Assembly (NCBI GenBank): GCA_050633465.1 | Contig: JBOEGO010000017.1 | Span: 62,001-126,000, forward strand | Reading direction: 5' to 3' | DNA from: UBA3069 sp050633465 | GTDB taxonomy: Bacteria; Pseudomonadota; Alphaproteobacteria; Rhodobacterales; Rhodobacteraceae | Length of the DNA stretch: 64,000 bases | Part shown: positions 51,805 to 60,662 of the stretch, one piece after another | Numbering within the stretch: the first letter of the stretch is position 1 | Layout: the number at the start of each line of letters is the position of its first letter | The notes under the pieces: generated by a model | The model's database searches: none | The model's input: the letters and a program-made list of their open reading frames with translations, nothing else | What the model was told of the DNA's origin: nothing | Translations under genes and position numbers: made by a program

Positions 51805-53208
51805 ATGTTTTTTAATGCCGAACGCCGCCGGATGGCTGCCAACCTAGCCGAAAAACAGGCCTTTATGGATGTGATCGACCGCACACAGGCCGTTATCGAA
51901 TTTCTGCCAGACGGCACGATCCTTACGGCAAACAGCAACTTTCTTTCGGCGCTTGGTTATGAACTGCATGAAATCGCTGGGAAACATCACTCGATGTTTG
52001 TTGAACCCGCCTATGTAAACAGCGCGGAATATGCCTCCTTCTGGGCCGACCTCAGCGCGGGCAAGTTTTTCACCGACCAGTTCCCGCGCAACACCAAAAC
52101 CGGCGCGGTCATCTGGATTCAGGCCACCTATGCACCTGTGTTCGACGCCGATGGAAATGTCGAAAAGGTCATCAAACTCGCCACCGATGTCACGCAGCGC
52201 CGGTCAGATACCGATGACATATCCAACGGGTTGAAAGAATTGGCAAAGGGCAACCTTTCGCATCAGGTCAAAACCTCCGCGATCAAGGATATAGCCATCC
52301 TCGGCCAGTCGCTCAATCAGGCCATGGAACAACTGTCCAATACCATCGCCACCGTCAAATCCGTTTCCGCCGCAGTGACCACCACCGCAAGGGAAATCAA
52401 CGGTTCATCAACCGAACTGTCCAAACGCACCGAATCGCAGGCCGCAACCCTGGAACAAACCGCCGCCGCCATAGAAGAGCTGACAGAAACCGTGCGCTCT
52501 GCTGCCGCAGGTGCCAAACAGGTCGCCGAGATCGTATCCAATGCCACAACCGCCGCCAAGGGCAGCAGCAAGGTGGTGCAGGACGCGATCACGGCGATGG
52601 ACCATATTCAGGAATCATCAGACAAGATTTCACAGATCATCGCGGTGATTGATAACATCTCGTTCCAGACCAATCTGCTGGCGCTCAACGCCGGGGTCGA
52701 GGCAGCCCGCGCAGGCGAAGCAGGCCGCGGCTTTGCCGTCGTCGCATCCGAGGTCCGCGCCCTCGCCCAACGCTCGACCTCGGCAGCCGGTGAAATCAAA
52801 GGGCTGATTTCCGAAAGCTCGGGCCATGTGGCACTGGGGGTCGAACTTGTGGGGCAGGCGGGCGTCGAACTTGGCGCGATTATTGAAAACGTCGGCACGA
52901 TTTCCACCCATGTCAGCGAAATCGCACAGGGTGCCAGTGCGCAGGCCATCACACTCGAAGAAATCAACCAGGGCGTCAATCAATTGGACGAGGTCACCCA
53001 ACGCAACGCCGCGATGGTCGAAGAAACCACCGCCGTCAGCCTGACCCTGACCAATGATGCCGCCGAACTGACCCGGCAGGTTGATGTGTTCAAGGTTGCC
53101 ACGGGCGACACTGCGGGAAACATTGTAAAAATCCCCACATCCCAAACCGCCGCCCAAAACACCACAGACGGGCGCCCCCTTCACCGGCAGGCCTCTGCCA
53201 ACAGGTAA
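51805..53208 (+). CDS. PAS-domain methyl-accepting chemotaxis protein, soluble
   Basis: 467 residues without any membrane segment. A PAS domain (about 20-130, with FLPDGTILTANSNFLSALGYE and the PAC part ATYAPVFDADGNVEKVIKLA), a HAMP-like stretch (GLKELAKGNLSHQV), and the MCP signalling domain with the hairpin tip IDNISFQTNLLALNAGVEAARAGEAGRGFAVVASEVR split over residues 288-325. A cytoplasmic sensor of redox or an intracellular ligand, signalling to CheA. Strong AAGGGGA before the ATG. No che genes nearby. Confidence 0.92.
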   Translation: MFFNAERRRMAANLAEKQAFMDVIDRTQAVIEFLPDGTILTANSNFLSALGYELHEIAGKHHSMFVEPAYVNSAEYASFWADLSAGKFFTDQFPRNTKTGAVIWIQATYAPVFDADGNVEKVIKLATDVTQRRSDTDDISNGLKELAKGNLSHQVKTSAIKDIAILGQSLNQAMEQLSNTIATVKSVSAAVTTTAREINGSSTELSKRTESQAATLEQTAAAIEELTETVRSAAAGAKQVAEIVSNATTAAKGSSKVVQDAITAMDHIQESSDKISQIIAVIDNISFQTNLLALNAGVEAARAGEAGRGFAVVASEVRALAQRSTSAAGEIKGLISESSGHVALGVELVGQAGVELGAIIENVGTISTHVSEIAQGASAQAITLEEINQGVNQLDEVTQRNAAMVEETTAVSLTLTNDAAELTRQVDVFKVATGDTAGNIVKIPTSQTAAQNTTDGRPLHRQASANR

Positions 53209-53221
53209 TGCCGGTGAAGGG
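53177..53221 (+). terminator. Long hairpin at the end of the chemoreceptor gene
   Basis: CCCTTCACCGGCA (53177-53189) pairs perfectly with TGCCGGTGAAGGG (53209-53221): a 13-base stem with a 19-base loop that includes the MCP stop codon. No T-run follows; it may be a terminator or mRNA 3' end. Confidence 0.6.
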
Positions 53222-53273
53222 AAACGGGGCAACCGCCACTGGCCGCCCCATCATCCGCATGAATCGGGGGTGA

Positions 53274-54401
53274 TCAGTAAATCACGACCGACCGGATCGA
53301 CTCACCCGCGTGCATCAAATCGAACCCTTTGTTGATGTCATCCAACGACAGGGTATGTGTGATCATCGGGTCGATTTCGACCTTACCGTCCATGTACCAA
53401 TCGACGATTTTCGGCACATCGGTGCGGCCCTTGGCCCCGCCGAACGCCGTGCCCTTCCATACGCGCCCCGTCACCAGCTGGAACGGGCGGGTGGAAATTT
53501 CGGCCCCCGCCGGTGCCACGCCGATCACGACCGACACGCCCCAGCCGCGGTGCGAACATTCCAACGCATCGCGCATCACCTGCACATTGCCCGTGGCGTC
53601 AAACGAATAATCGACGCCGCCGATCTGGTCCAACCCGCGTTTGGTCAGATCCACAATGGCCTGCACAGTGTTGTCGACCTTTTTCGGGTTCACAAAATGG
53701 GTCATGCCGAATTTGCGCGCCATTTCCTCTTTGTCGTCATTCAGGTCGACGCCGATGATCATATCCGCGCCCGCCATGCGCAGCCCCTGGATGACGTTCA
53801 AACCGATGCCACCCAAACCGAACACCGCTGCGGTCGATCCAATTTCAACACCGGCGGTGTTGATCACCGACCCTATGCCCGTGGTCACACCGCAGCCGAT
53901 GTAACAAATCTTGTCAAATGGCGCATCCTCGCGCACCTTGGCCAGCGCGATTTCGGGCATCACCGTGTGGTTGGCGAATGTCGAACATCCCATATAATGA
54001 TAAATCGGCGTGCCATCCAGCATCGAAAACCGCGTCGTGCCATCGGGCATCAAACCCTGCCCCTGCGTGTTGCGAATGGCGGTGCAGAGGTTGGTTTTGC
54101 CCGACAGGCAGGAATAACATTCGCGGCATTCCGGCGTATAGAGCGGGATCACATGATCGCCCGGCTTCAGCGTGGTCACACCCTCGCCAACCTCCAGCAC
54201 CACGCCCGCGCCCTCATGGCCCAGAATGGCCGGGAACAAACCCTCGGGGTCGGCGCCCGACAGGGTAAATTCATCCGTGTGGCAAATGCCCGTGGCCTTG
54301 ATTTCCACCAGAACCTCGCCCGCCTTCGGGCCTTCCAGATTCACATCCATAACTTCCAGCGGTTTACCCGCTTCCAATGCCACTGCTGCGCGTGTCCGCA
54401 T
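53274..54401 (-). CDS. frmA: S-(hydroxymethyl)glutathione dehydrogenase (class III alcohol dehydrogenase)
   Basis: 375 residues. Catalytic zinc site ATGICHTDEFTLSGADPEG and GHEGAGVVLEVGEG; structural zinc Cys in PECRECYSCLSGKTNLC; NAD site VFGLGGIGLNVIQG. It oxidises the formaldehyde-glutathione adduct; FghA (48065-48895) completes the route to formate. The ATG at 54401 has GGGAGA upstream; the longer frame is not family-like. Divergent from the I78 gene. Confidence 0.96.
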   Translation of the reverse strand: MRTRAAVALEAGKPLEVMDVNLEGPKAGEVLVEIKATGICHTDEFTLSGADPEGLFPAILGHEGAGVVLEVGEGVTTLKPGDHVIPLYTPECRECYSCLSGKTNLCTAIRNTQGQGLMPDGTTRFSMLDGTPIYHYMGCSTFANHTVMPEIALAKVREDAPFDKICYIGCGVTTGIGSVINTAGVEIGSTAAVFGLGGIGLNVIQGLRMAGADMIIGVDLNDDKEEMARKFGMTHFVNPKKVDNTVQAIVDLTKRGLDQIGGVDYSFDATGNVQVMRDALECSHRGWGVSVVIGVAPAGAEISTRPFQLVTGRVWKGTAFGGAKGRTDVPKIVDWYMDGKVEIDPMITHTLSLDDINKGFDLMHAGESIRSVVIY

Positions 54402-54506
54402 GTTGCCGTCTCCCGTTAAAACCGATTTGGCGCACTTTGCGGCAATCGGCAGAAACCCGCAATGCCCCGCCTTGTAATTTGGGCCTGCGCTGCCATCTTC
54501 TGTCAC

Positions 54507-54764
54507 ATGAAACCGATCATCCCCATCGCCCTCGCCGCGCTATCCCTTGCCGCCTGCAAACCCGAGGAGCCGCCAAAAGACGCCTGTGGCGCAGCGGCCA
54601 GTCAGGGGGTGTTGGGCCAGAACATCGCCGCCACATCCTTTGCCAATGATGCCAATATCCGCGCCTATCAGGAAGGGTCCCCCCTGACCCGCGACTACCG
54701 GCTGGACCGTATGAATGTGGAATATGACGCAACGGGCGTGATCATTCGCGTCTGGTGCGGCTAG
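54507..54764 (+). CDS. Peptidase inhibitor I78-family lipoprotein
   Basis: 85 residues. Lipobox LAAC with the lipid Cys near residue 17. The mature part has the I78 pattern: DACGAAASQGVLGQN, a middle NIRAYQEGSPLTRDYRLDRMNVEYD, and a terminal VWCG, with the two Cys likely disulfide-bonded. Known members inhibit serine proteases of the subtilisin/chymotrypsin type. Target unknown. A start further upstream at 54462 would bury the signal peptide. Confidence 0.82.
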   Translation: MKPIIPIALAALSLAACKPEEPPKDACGAAASQGVLGQNIAATSFANDANIRAYQEGSPLTRDYRLDRMNVEYDATGVIIRVWCG

Positions 54765-54778
54765 GCTGAAGCGCCGTT

Positions 54779-54813
54779 TGCCTCCGGCGGAGGTATTTCC
54801 AGAACAATGAAAG
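54779..54813 (+). repeat. Intergenic repeat, GGTATTT/GAACAATGAAAG family
   Basis: TGCCTCCGGCGGAGG, then TATTTCCAGAACAATGAAAG. Between the convergent I78 and tetR genes, 14 bases after the I78 stop. Confidence 0.8.
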
Positions 54814-54825
54814 CAAAACTCCGCG

Positions 54826-54850
54826 CCTTCTTTGTTCCCGAAATATTCGA
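54826..54850 (-). repeat. Degenerate inverted copy of the intergenic repeat
   Basis: Plus strand CCTTCTTTGTTCCCGAAATATTCGA. It follows the copy at 54779 in inverted orientation, as at 45070 and 49057, but has several changes. Confidence 0.45.
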
Positions 54851-54887
54851 ACCGGACCATTCGCCGCGGTCCGGCACAACGCCAGTG

Positions 54888-55457
54888 TCACAGGCCCCGC
54901 AAACCACCAGCCACGAAATCGCTGGCCAGTTCGGCATAGGCGGCGCGGTCCAGCCCTTTACCGGGGCGGTGCCACATATAGAACCAGTTCAATATGCCAA
55001 ACACCGACATGGTCAACGCCCGCAATCTGTCCGGTGATTGATCGGGGCACAGGTCCGCGACCGCGCCCGACATGACCTCGACCAGCCTGCGTTGCAGGGC
55101 GATCAGCGGGGCCTGACGGTCCGCAGGTAACACCGACAATGCATCCAATTGCAGTTTGTGTTCGGCATCCGCGTCCTCGTAAGCGGCCAGAATGACGCGG
55201 ATCAGCCCGCGCATTCCCTCGCCCTTTGCCCCTTCGACCACTGCAACCAATGCGCCCAGATGGTCGGTCAGGATATCGCACAGCAGGTCTTCTTTTGATC
55301 CCCAGTAATGATAGATCAGCGCCTTTGACACGCCACAGGCCCGCGCCGCGCCGGTCATCGATGCGCGGTCAAACCCGTGCGCGGCGAAATATGCCGCCGC
55401 CCCCTTGCGCAGGGTGCGGCGTTTTTCGTCGTGATCGCGTGCCAGCCCGCGTGCCAT
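54888..55457 (-). CDS. TetR-family regulator, PaaR-like
   Basis: 189 residues. TetR helix-turn-helix at about 10-55 (MTGAARACGVSKALIYHYWGSKEDLL), helical ligand domain after that. It follows paaK directly: its ATG touches the paaK stop and AAGGAGGGG lies inside the paaK end. TetR-type PaaR proteins release the paa genes when phenylacetyl-CoA is present; this gene fits that role by position. A candidate site lies at 58459. Confidence 0.87.
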   Translation of the reverse strand: MARGLARDHDEKRRTLRKGAAAYFAAHGFDRASMTGAARACGVSKALIYHYWGSKEDLLCDILTDHLGALVAVVEGAKGEGMRGLIRVILAAYEDADAEHKLQLDALSVLPADRQAPLIALQRRLVEVMSGAVADLCPDQSPDRLRALTMSVFGILNWFYMWHRPGKGLDRAAYAELASDFVAGGLRGL

Positions 55458-56768
55458 TCACCCCTCCTTGGGTCGGTTGTCGATGATGCGCACGGCCTTG
55501 CCCTGACTGCGCGCCACGCCACCGGGATCTGATACGTAGATTTCAACCGAAACACCAACCACCTGTTTGATCCTGTGCCCCATATCCCTGACCGCAGCCT
55601 GACGGGCCGCAGGGCCAGTGCCGTCGCAGGCCTCGACCAGAACGCGCATCGCGTCCATCCGGCCCTTGCGGTGCAGTTCGATCTGGAAATGCGGCGCAAG
55701 CCCCTGAACCTGCATCAAAATTTCCTCGATCTGGGTGGGGAATACATTGACCCCGCGCAGGATGATCATATCGTCACTGCGCCCGGTTACCTTTTCCATC
55801 CGCCGCATGGACCGCGCCGTGCCGGGCATCAGGCGGGTCAGGTCGCGGGTGCGATAGCGGATGATTGGAAACGCCTCTTTGCTGAGCGAGGTAAACACCA
55901 GCTCTCCCAGTTCGCCATCGGGTAGGACTTCGCCGGTGTCCGGGTCGATCACCTCGGGATAAAAATGATCCTCCCAGATGTGCAGCCCGTCTTTGGTTTC
56001 CACGCATTCGCAGGCCACGCCGGGGCCGACCACCTCGGACAGGCCGTAGATATCGACGGCGTGCATATCAAACGCATCCTCGACTTCGCGACGCATGGCG
56101 TTGGTCCATGGTTCGGCCCCGAATATCCCGACCTTTAGCGGGCTTTTGCGCGGGTCCATCCCCTGTGCTGCGTATTCATCCAGAATGGACAGCGCATAGG
56201 ACGGCGTGACGGTGATGCCATCTGCGCCGAAATCCTCGATCAGCCTGACCTGACGCGGTGTCATCCCGCCGGAAATCGGCACCGTGGTCAGGCCCAGTGC
56301 ATCGGCCCCCAGATGGATGCCCAAACCACCTGTGAACAACCCATAGCCATAGGCATTGTGCAAGGTATCCCCTGCGCGCAGGCCCGCCGCACGCAAGCTG
56401 CGGCCAACAACCCCGCCCCACATCGCCAGATCGTTTTTCGTATAGCCCACCACCGTTGGCTGCCCAGTGGTGCCGGATGACGCGTGGACCCGCGCAACCT
56501 GATCCTTTGGCACGGCAAACATGCCAAAGGGGTAATTGTCGCGCAGGTCGGTTTTCACCGTGAATGGAAACTTTGCCAGATCGGCCAAGCTGTGCAAATC
56601 GTCGGGATGCACCCCCGCACCGTCAAACGCGGCGCGGTAATGCGGCACCTTGGCATAGGCATGGCCCAGCGACCATTTCATCCGTTCCAGTTGCAGGGCC
56701 GAAATCTCGTCCCTGCTGGCTGTTTCGATATGGTCCAGATCACCAGATTTTGGCGAAAGATCCTCCAT
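55458..56768 (-). CDS. paaK: Phenylacetate-CoA ligase
   Basis: 436 residues of the adenylate-forming family. The P-loop HASSGTTGQPTVVGYT is near residue 95; AYGYGLFTGGLGIHLGADALG, YGLSEVVGPGVA and the hinge KVTGRSDDMIILRGVNVFP follow. It activates phenylacetate with ATP and CoA, the entry step of the route. AAAGGAGGAG precedes the ATG. Lies between paaJ (24 bases) and the PaaR-like gene. Confidence 0.95.
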   Translation of the reverse strand: MEDLSPKSGDLDHIETASRDEISALQLERMKWSLGHAYAKVPHYRAAFDGAGVHPDDLHSLADLAKFPFTVKTDLRDNYPFGMFAVPKDQVARVHASSGTTGQPTVVGYTKNDLAMWGGVVGRSLRAAGLRAGDTLHNAYGYGLFTGGLGIHLGADALGLTTVPISGGMTPRQVRLIEDFGADGITVTPSYALSILDEYAAQGMDPRKSPLKVGIFGAEPWTNAMRREVEDAFDMHAVDIYGLSEVVGPGVACECVETKDGLHIWEDHFYPEVIDPDTGEVLPDGELGELVFTSLSKEAFPIIRYRTRDLTRLMPGTARSMRRMEKVTGRSDDMIILRGVNVFPTQIEEILMQVQGLAPHFQIELHRKGRMDAMRVLVEACDGTGPAARQAAVRDMGHRIKQVVGVSVEIYVSDPGGVARSQGKAVRIIDNRPKEG

Positions 56769-56792
56769 TCACTCCTCCTTTGAATGCGGGTG

Positions 56793-57986
56793 TCAGACGG
56801 ACTCCAACAGCAGGGCAATGCCCTGACCCACACCGATACACATGGTGCAAACGGCGCGTTTCGCCCCCGCATCCATCATGTTGATCGAGGCCGTCAGCGC
56901 CAGTCGAGCGCCCGACATGCCCAGCGGGTGACCCAGCGCAATCGCGCCGCCATTGGGGTTTACGTGATCGGCATCATCGGCCAGCCCCAGCTGGCGCATG
57001 GTGGCCAGCCCCTGTGCCGCAAATGCCTCGTTCAATTCGACAAAGTCGATGTCGGTGATTTTCAGCCCGTGACGGTCCAGCAACATCTGCGTCGCCGGAG
57101 CCGGCCCGATGCCCATGATGCGCGGCGGCACGCCTGCGGTGGTCATGCCGGTGATGCGCGCCCGCGGCGTCAGCCCGTATTTTTCCACCGCTTTCTTTGA
57201 CGCGATGAACAGGGCAGCGGCCCCGTCATTCACACCCGATGCGTTGCCTGCGGTGACGCTGCCGCTTTCGCGGAACGGGGTGGGCAGGCTGGCCAGTTTT
57301 TCCAGCGTGGTGGCGCGGGGGTGTTCGTCTGTGTCCACCACCTTTGGGTCGCCCTTGCGCTGCGGGATGGTGACGGGGGTGATTTCCCGCGCCAGACGGC
57401 CCGATGCAATCGCCGCTGCGGCGCGCTCTTGTGAATTCAGCGCGAAACGGTCCTGCGCTTCGCGGCTGATGTTGAAATCGGCTGCCACGTTTTCTGCCGT
57501 TTCGGGCATGGAATCGGTGCCAAACTGCTTGTGCATGGCGCGGTTGACGAAACGCCAGCCGATGGTGGTGTCGTAAATCTCGGCTTTGCGGGAAAACGCG
57601 GCATCGGCCTTGGGCATCACCAGCGGCGCGCGCGACATGGATTCGACCCCGCCCGCGATGATCAGATCGGCCTCTCCGGCGCGAATGGCGCGGGCGGCGG
57701 TGCCCACGGCATCCAACCCCGACCCGCACAAACGGTTGATGGTGCCGCCGGGCACGTTTTCACCCAATCCGGCCAGCAAAACGGCCATGCGCGCCACGTT
57801 GCGGTTGTCCTCTCCCGCTTGGTTGGCACAGCCCATCAGGCATTCATCCACCTGCAAATCGCTGAACGGCGCGACCAGATCGCGGATCACCCCCGCCAGC
57901 ATGTCGTCAGGGCGCACCCCCGCCAAACCGCCGCCGTAACGGCCGATCGGCGTGCGCAATCCTTCGCATAAAAACGCGTCTTTCAT
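56793..57986 (-). CDS. paaJ: 3-Oxoadipyl-CoA / 3-oxo-5,6-dehydrosuberyl-CoA thiolase
   Basis: 397 residues of thiolase fold. The nucleophilic Cys is in NRLCGSGLDAVGTAARAI near residue 89, the His in NPNGGAIALGHPLGMSGARLA and the second Cys in AVCTMCIGVGQGIALLLE. It cleaves the beta-oxidation-type products at the end of the paa route; the same enzyme class serves the beta-ketoadipate pathway. ATGA-coupled to paaI. Confidence 0.94.
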   Translation of the reverse strand: MKDAFLCEGLRTPIGRYGGGLAGVRPDDMLAGVIRDLVAPFSDLQVDECLMGCANQAGEDNRNVARMAVLLAGLGENVPGGTINRLCGSGLDAVGTAARAIRAGEADLIIAGGVESMSRAPLVMPKADAAFSRKAEIYDTTIGWRFVNRAMHKQFGTDSMPETAENVAADFNISREAQDRFALNSQERAAAAIASGRLAREITPVTIPQRKGDPKVVDTDEHPRATTLEKLASLPTPFRESGSVTAGNASGVNDGAAALFIASKKAVEKYGLTPRARITGMTTAGVPPRIMGIGPAPATQMLLDRHGLKITDIDFVELNEAFAAQGLATMRQLGLADDADHVNPNGGAIALGHPLGMSGARLALTASINMMDAGAKRAVCTMCIGVGQGIALLLESV

Positions 57987-58417
57987 TCTTCTGTCTCCTC
58001 GAAATGTTGTCCGGTAATTTGCCGTGACAAGCCCCGAAAGACCGCAACCTTGCGACCGTCCCCGCCTGTCACCACCACGTCATACACGCCGGATCGTCCG
58101 GTGCGTGCCACCTCGCTGGCCGTGGCGGTCAGGGTCTCGCCCTCCCTCCCCGGACTTAGATAGGTGATGGTGTTTTCCTGCGCGACGACCAAGGTATTGT
58201 AGGTGTTGCACGCAAAGGCAAAGGCGGTGTCCGCGAGGGTAAAGATATAGCCACCGTGGCAGATACGATGCCCGTTCAGCATCATCTCCTGCACCGGCAT
58301 GGTCACAGTCACGGCACCCGGCGCGACATGGCCCAACACCATGCGCAGATGTTGCGATGCGCTGTCCGTGGCCCACATTGCTGCGGCCGAGCGTTCCGCC
58401 CGTTCCTGAGACTCCAT
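57983..58417 (-). CDS. paaI: Hydroxyphenylacetyl-CoA thioesterase PaaI
   Basis: 144 residues, hot-dog fold. HRICHGGYIFTLADTAFAFACN holds the catalytic Asp and the Gly-rich turn; the rest matches PaaI. It removes CoA from dead-end intermediates so CoA is not trapped. GAAGGAGGAGAG precedes the ATG. First gene of the minus-strand paaI-paaJ-paaK-paaR run, divergent from paaZ. Confidence 0.93.
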   Translation of the reverse strand: MESQERAERSAAAMWATDSASQHLRMVLGHVAPGAVTVTMPVQEMMLNGHRICHGGYIFTLADTAFAFACNTYNTLVVAQENTITYLSPGREGETLTATASEVARTGRSGVYDVVVTGGDGRKVAVFRGLSRQITGQHFEETEE

Positions 58418-58458
58418 TTGGCTCTCCTCCTTCTGGTCACGCCCCGACCCTGCACAAA

Positions 58459-58472
58459 ACCGACCATGCGGT
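58459..58472. promoter_or_regulatory. Candidate PaaR/PaaX operator between paaI and paaZ
   Basis: ACCG-N6-CGGT inverted repeat, which also holds GACC-ATGC-GGTC. In the 115-base divergent gap that both paa transcripts start from. A second short repeat AACG-N5-CGTT lies at 58487-58499. Which regulator reads which site is unknown. Confidence 0.45.
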
Positions 58473-58532
58473 CAATAGTGTTGCATAACGTCACGCGTTG
58501 CCCCATGATCATCGCAAAGGGAGGCACCATCA

Positions 58533-60563
58533 ATGTTGCAAGTGCAGAGTTACGCAACGGCAGAATGGATTTCCGCAGGGCGGAATGCTGTCGATATCCA
58601 CGATCCGGCCACGGGCGAACCGATCGCCCGTGCGGGTGATTGCGGGCTGGATTTTCAGGCGATGCTGGACCATGCCCGCAATGTTGGCGGGCCTGCCCTG
58701 CGGGCCATGGGGTTCCATGATCGTGCCCGCCTGCTGAAACGCCTGTCGCAGTATCTGGATAGCCGCAAGGATGAACTCTATGCGCTGAACCCGCTTACAG
58801 GTGCGACGCGGCGCGATGGCTGGGTCGATATTGACGGCGGCATCGGCACCATGGGGCTGATCGCATCCAAAGGGCGGCGTGAAATGCCCGATGGTGATAT
58901 CTATCTGGATGGCGGCGTGGAACATCTGTCGCGTCAGGGCACCCTGCTGGGCCAACATATTTGCACGCCATTGCAAGGGGTCGGGGTGCAAATCAACGCC
59001 TTCAACTTTCCCGTCTGGGGCATGTTGGAAAAAATGACACCCGCCCTGTTGGCGGGGGTTCCGGTGATCGTGAAACCCGCCACGCAAACCTGTTACCTGA
59101 CCGCGGCATGTTTCCGCATGATCATTGATTCCGGCCTGTTGCCAACAGGCGCGGTGCAGTTGATCTGCGGCTCTACCGGTGATCTGCTGGACCGGCTGGG
59201 CGCACAGGATGTGGTCGCTTTTACCGGATCGGCAGACACCGCCGCCATGCTGCGCGCCAACCCCAACCTGCTGCGCCACTCCACCCGTTTTTCAGCCGAA
59301 GCAGACAGCCTGAATGCCGCCATCCTTGGCCCAGATGCGGTGGCAGGCACCCCCGAATTCGACCTGTTCATCAAGGAAGCCGTGGCAGAAATCACCACCA
59401 AGGCGGGGCAGAAATGCACCGCCATGCGCCGGTTGATCCTGCCCGCCGCCATGATGGATCACGTGCAATCGGCCCTGTCCGCCGCCCTGTCCGGCATCCG
59501 GACCGGCAACCCGCGCCACCCCGATGTGCGCCTTGGCGCGCTGGCATCCATGGCGCAGAAACGCGATGTGCTGGACAGGCTGGCGACCCTGCAAACCGAG
59601 GCACGGCTGGTTTTCGGTGACCCCGATCATTTCGATACAACCGATGCCGATCCTGCGCAGGCCTTCCTGCCGCCGATGCTGTTGCGCTGTGACGATCCCG
59701 ACAGCGCCGAACGCGTGCATGACACCGAAGCCTTCGGGCCGCTGCTGACCATGATGCCCTATCGCGACAGCGCCCATGCGGCAGAGCTGGCCAACCGTGG
59801 CGGCGGGTCGCTGGTGGCGTCGCTGTTCACCCGCGATGCGGGGGTGGCACGCGATACCGTGCTGGCCTCTGGCGCGCATCACGGGCGGCTCTATATCGTC
59901 AACCGCGACAACGCAGCCGAGGCAACAGGCCACGGTTCGCCCCTGCCCCATATGGTCCATGGCGGCCCCGGCCGCGCGGGCGGAGGCGAGGAGTTGGGCG
60001 GCATTCGCGGCGTCATGCATTACATGCAACGCACGGCGATACAGGCCAGCCCCGACATCCTGACCGCGATCACCGGCCAATGGGTGCAGGGCGCGGCAGA
60101 AATTGACGGCCCCGACCATCCGTTCCAGCGGACGTTCAGCGAAATCGCAGTGGGCGAAACCCTGCACAGCGCCCCGCGCACTGTCACGCTGGACGATATC
60201 GAACATTTTGCGCATTTCACGGGCGATACATTTTACGCCCATATGGACGAGGATGCCGCCCGCGCCAATCCGTTCTTTCCGGGTCGCGTGGCGCATGGGT
60301 ATCTGCTGCTGTCCTTTGCGGCGGGGCTGTTCGTGCAGCCCGATCCGGGTCCGGTTCTGGCCAATACCGGGTTGAACGGGCTGAGTTTCCAAAAACCTGT
60401 CTCGCCGGATGACAGCATCGCTGTGCGCCTGACCTGCAAACGCAAAACCCGCCGCACGGATGCCTATGGAGAGGTGGCATGGAACGCCACCCTGACCAAC
60501 CAGAACGGCGATCAGGTGGCGGAATACGAATTGCTGACCATGGTGTCCTATGATCGGGGTTAG
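58533..60563 (+). CDS. paaZ: Bifunctional oxepin-CoA hydrolase / 3-oxo-5,6-dehydrosuberyl-CoA semialdehyde dehydrogenase
   Basis: 676 residues with two domains. The N-terminal aldehyde dehydrogenase (1-520) has the nucleophilic Cys in TKAGQKCTAMRR at residue 295, the same number as in E. coli PaaZ. The C-terminal MaoC-type hydratase (about 535-676) has HFTGDTFYAHMDEDAA and FFPGRVAHGYLLLS, keeping the Asp and His of the active site. Opens the oxepin-CoA ring and oxidises the aldehyde. AAAGGGAGG precedes the ATG. Confidence 0.96.
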   Translation: MLQVQSYATAEWISAGRNAVDIHDPATGEPIARAGDCGLDFQAMLDHARNVGGPALRAMGFHDRARLLKRLSQYLDSRKDELYALNPLTGATRRDGWVDIDGGIGTMGLIASKGRREMPDGDIYLDGGVEHLSRQGTLLGQHICTPLQGVGVQINAFNFPVWGMLEKMTPALLAGVPVIVKPATQTCYLTAACFRMIIDSGLLPTGAVQLICGSTGDLLDRLGAQDVVAFTGSADTAAMLRANPNLLRHSTRFSAEADSLNAAILGPDAVAGTPEFDLFIKEAVAEITTKAGQKCTAMRRLILPAAMMDHVQSALSAALSGIRTGNPRHPDVRLGALASMAQKRDVLDRLATLQTEARLVFGDPDHFDTTDADPAQAFLPPMLLRCDDPDSAERVHDTEAFGPLLTMMPYRDSAHAAELANRGGGSLVASLFTRDAGVARDTVLASGAHHGRLYIVNRDNAAEATGHGSPLPHMVHGGPGRAGGGEELGGIRGVMHYMQRTAIQASPDILTAITGQWVQGAAEIDGPDHPFQRTFSEIAVGETLHSAPRTVTLDDIEHFAHFTGDTFYAHMDEDAARANPFFPGRVAHGYLLLSFAAGLFVQPDPGPVLANTGLNGLSFQKPVSPDDSIAVRLTCKRKTRRTDAYGEVAWNATLTNQNGDQVAEYELLTMVSYDRG

Positions 60564-60582
60564 CCTGCGCTGCGCCGGCGGA

Positions 60583-60616
60583 TGCCTCCGGCAGAGGTAT
60601 TTTCGGAACAATGAAG
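60583..60616 (+). repeat. Intergenic repeat, GGTATTT/GAACAATGAAAG family
   Basis: TGCCTCCGGCAGAGG, then TATTTTCGGAACAATGAAG. Twenty bases after the paaZ stop and before paaX. Confidence 0.8.
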
Positions 60617-60662
60617 CGCAAGGGCGGTTTGCCTGATCCACGCGTCGGTGTAAGCCTGCGGT

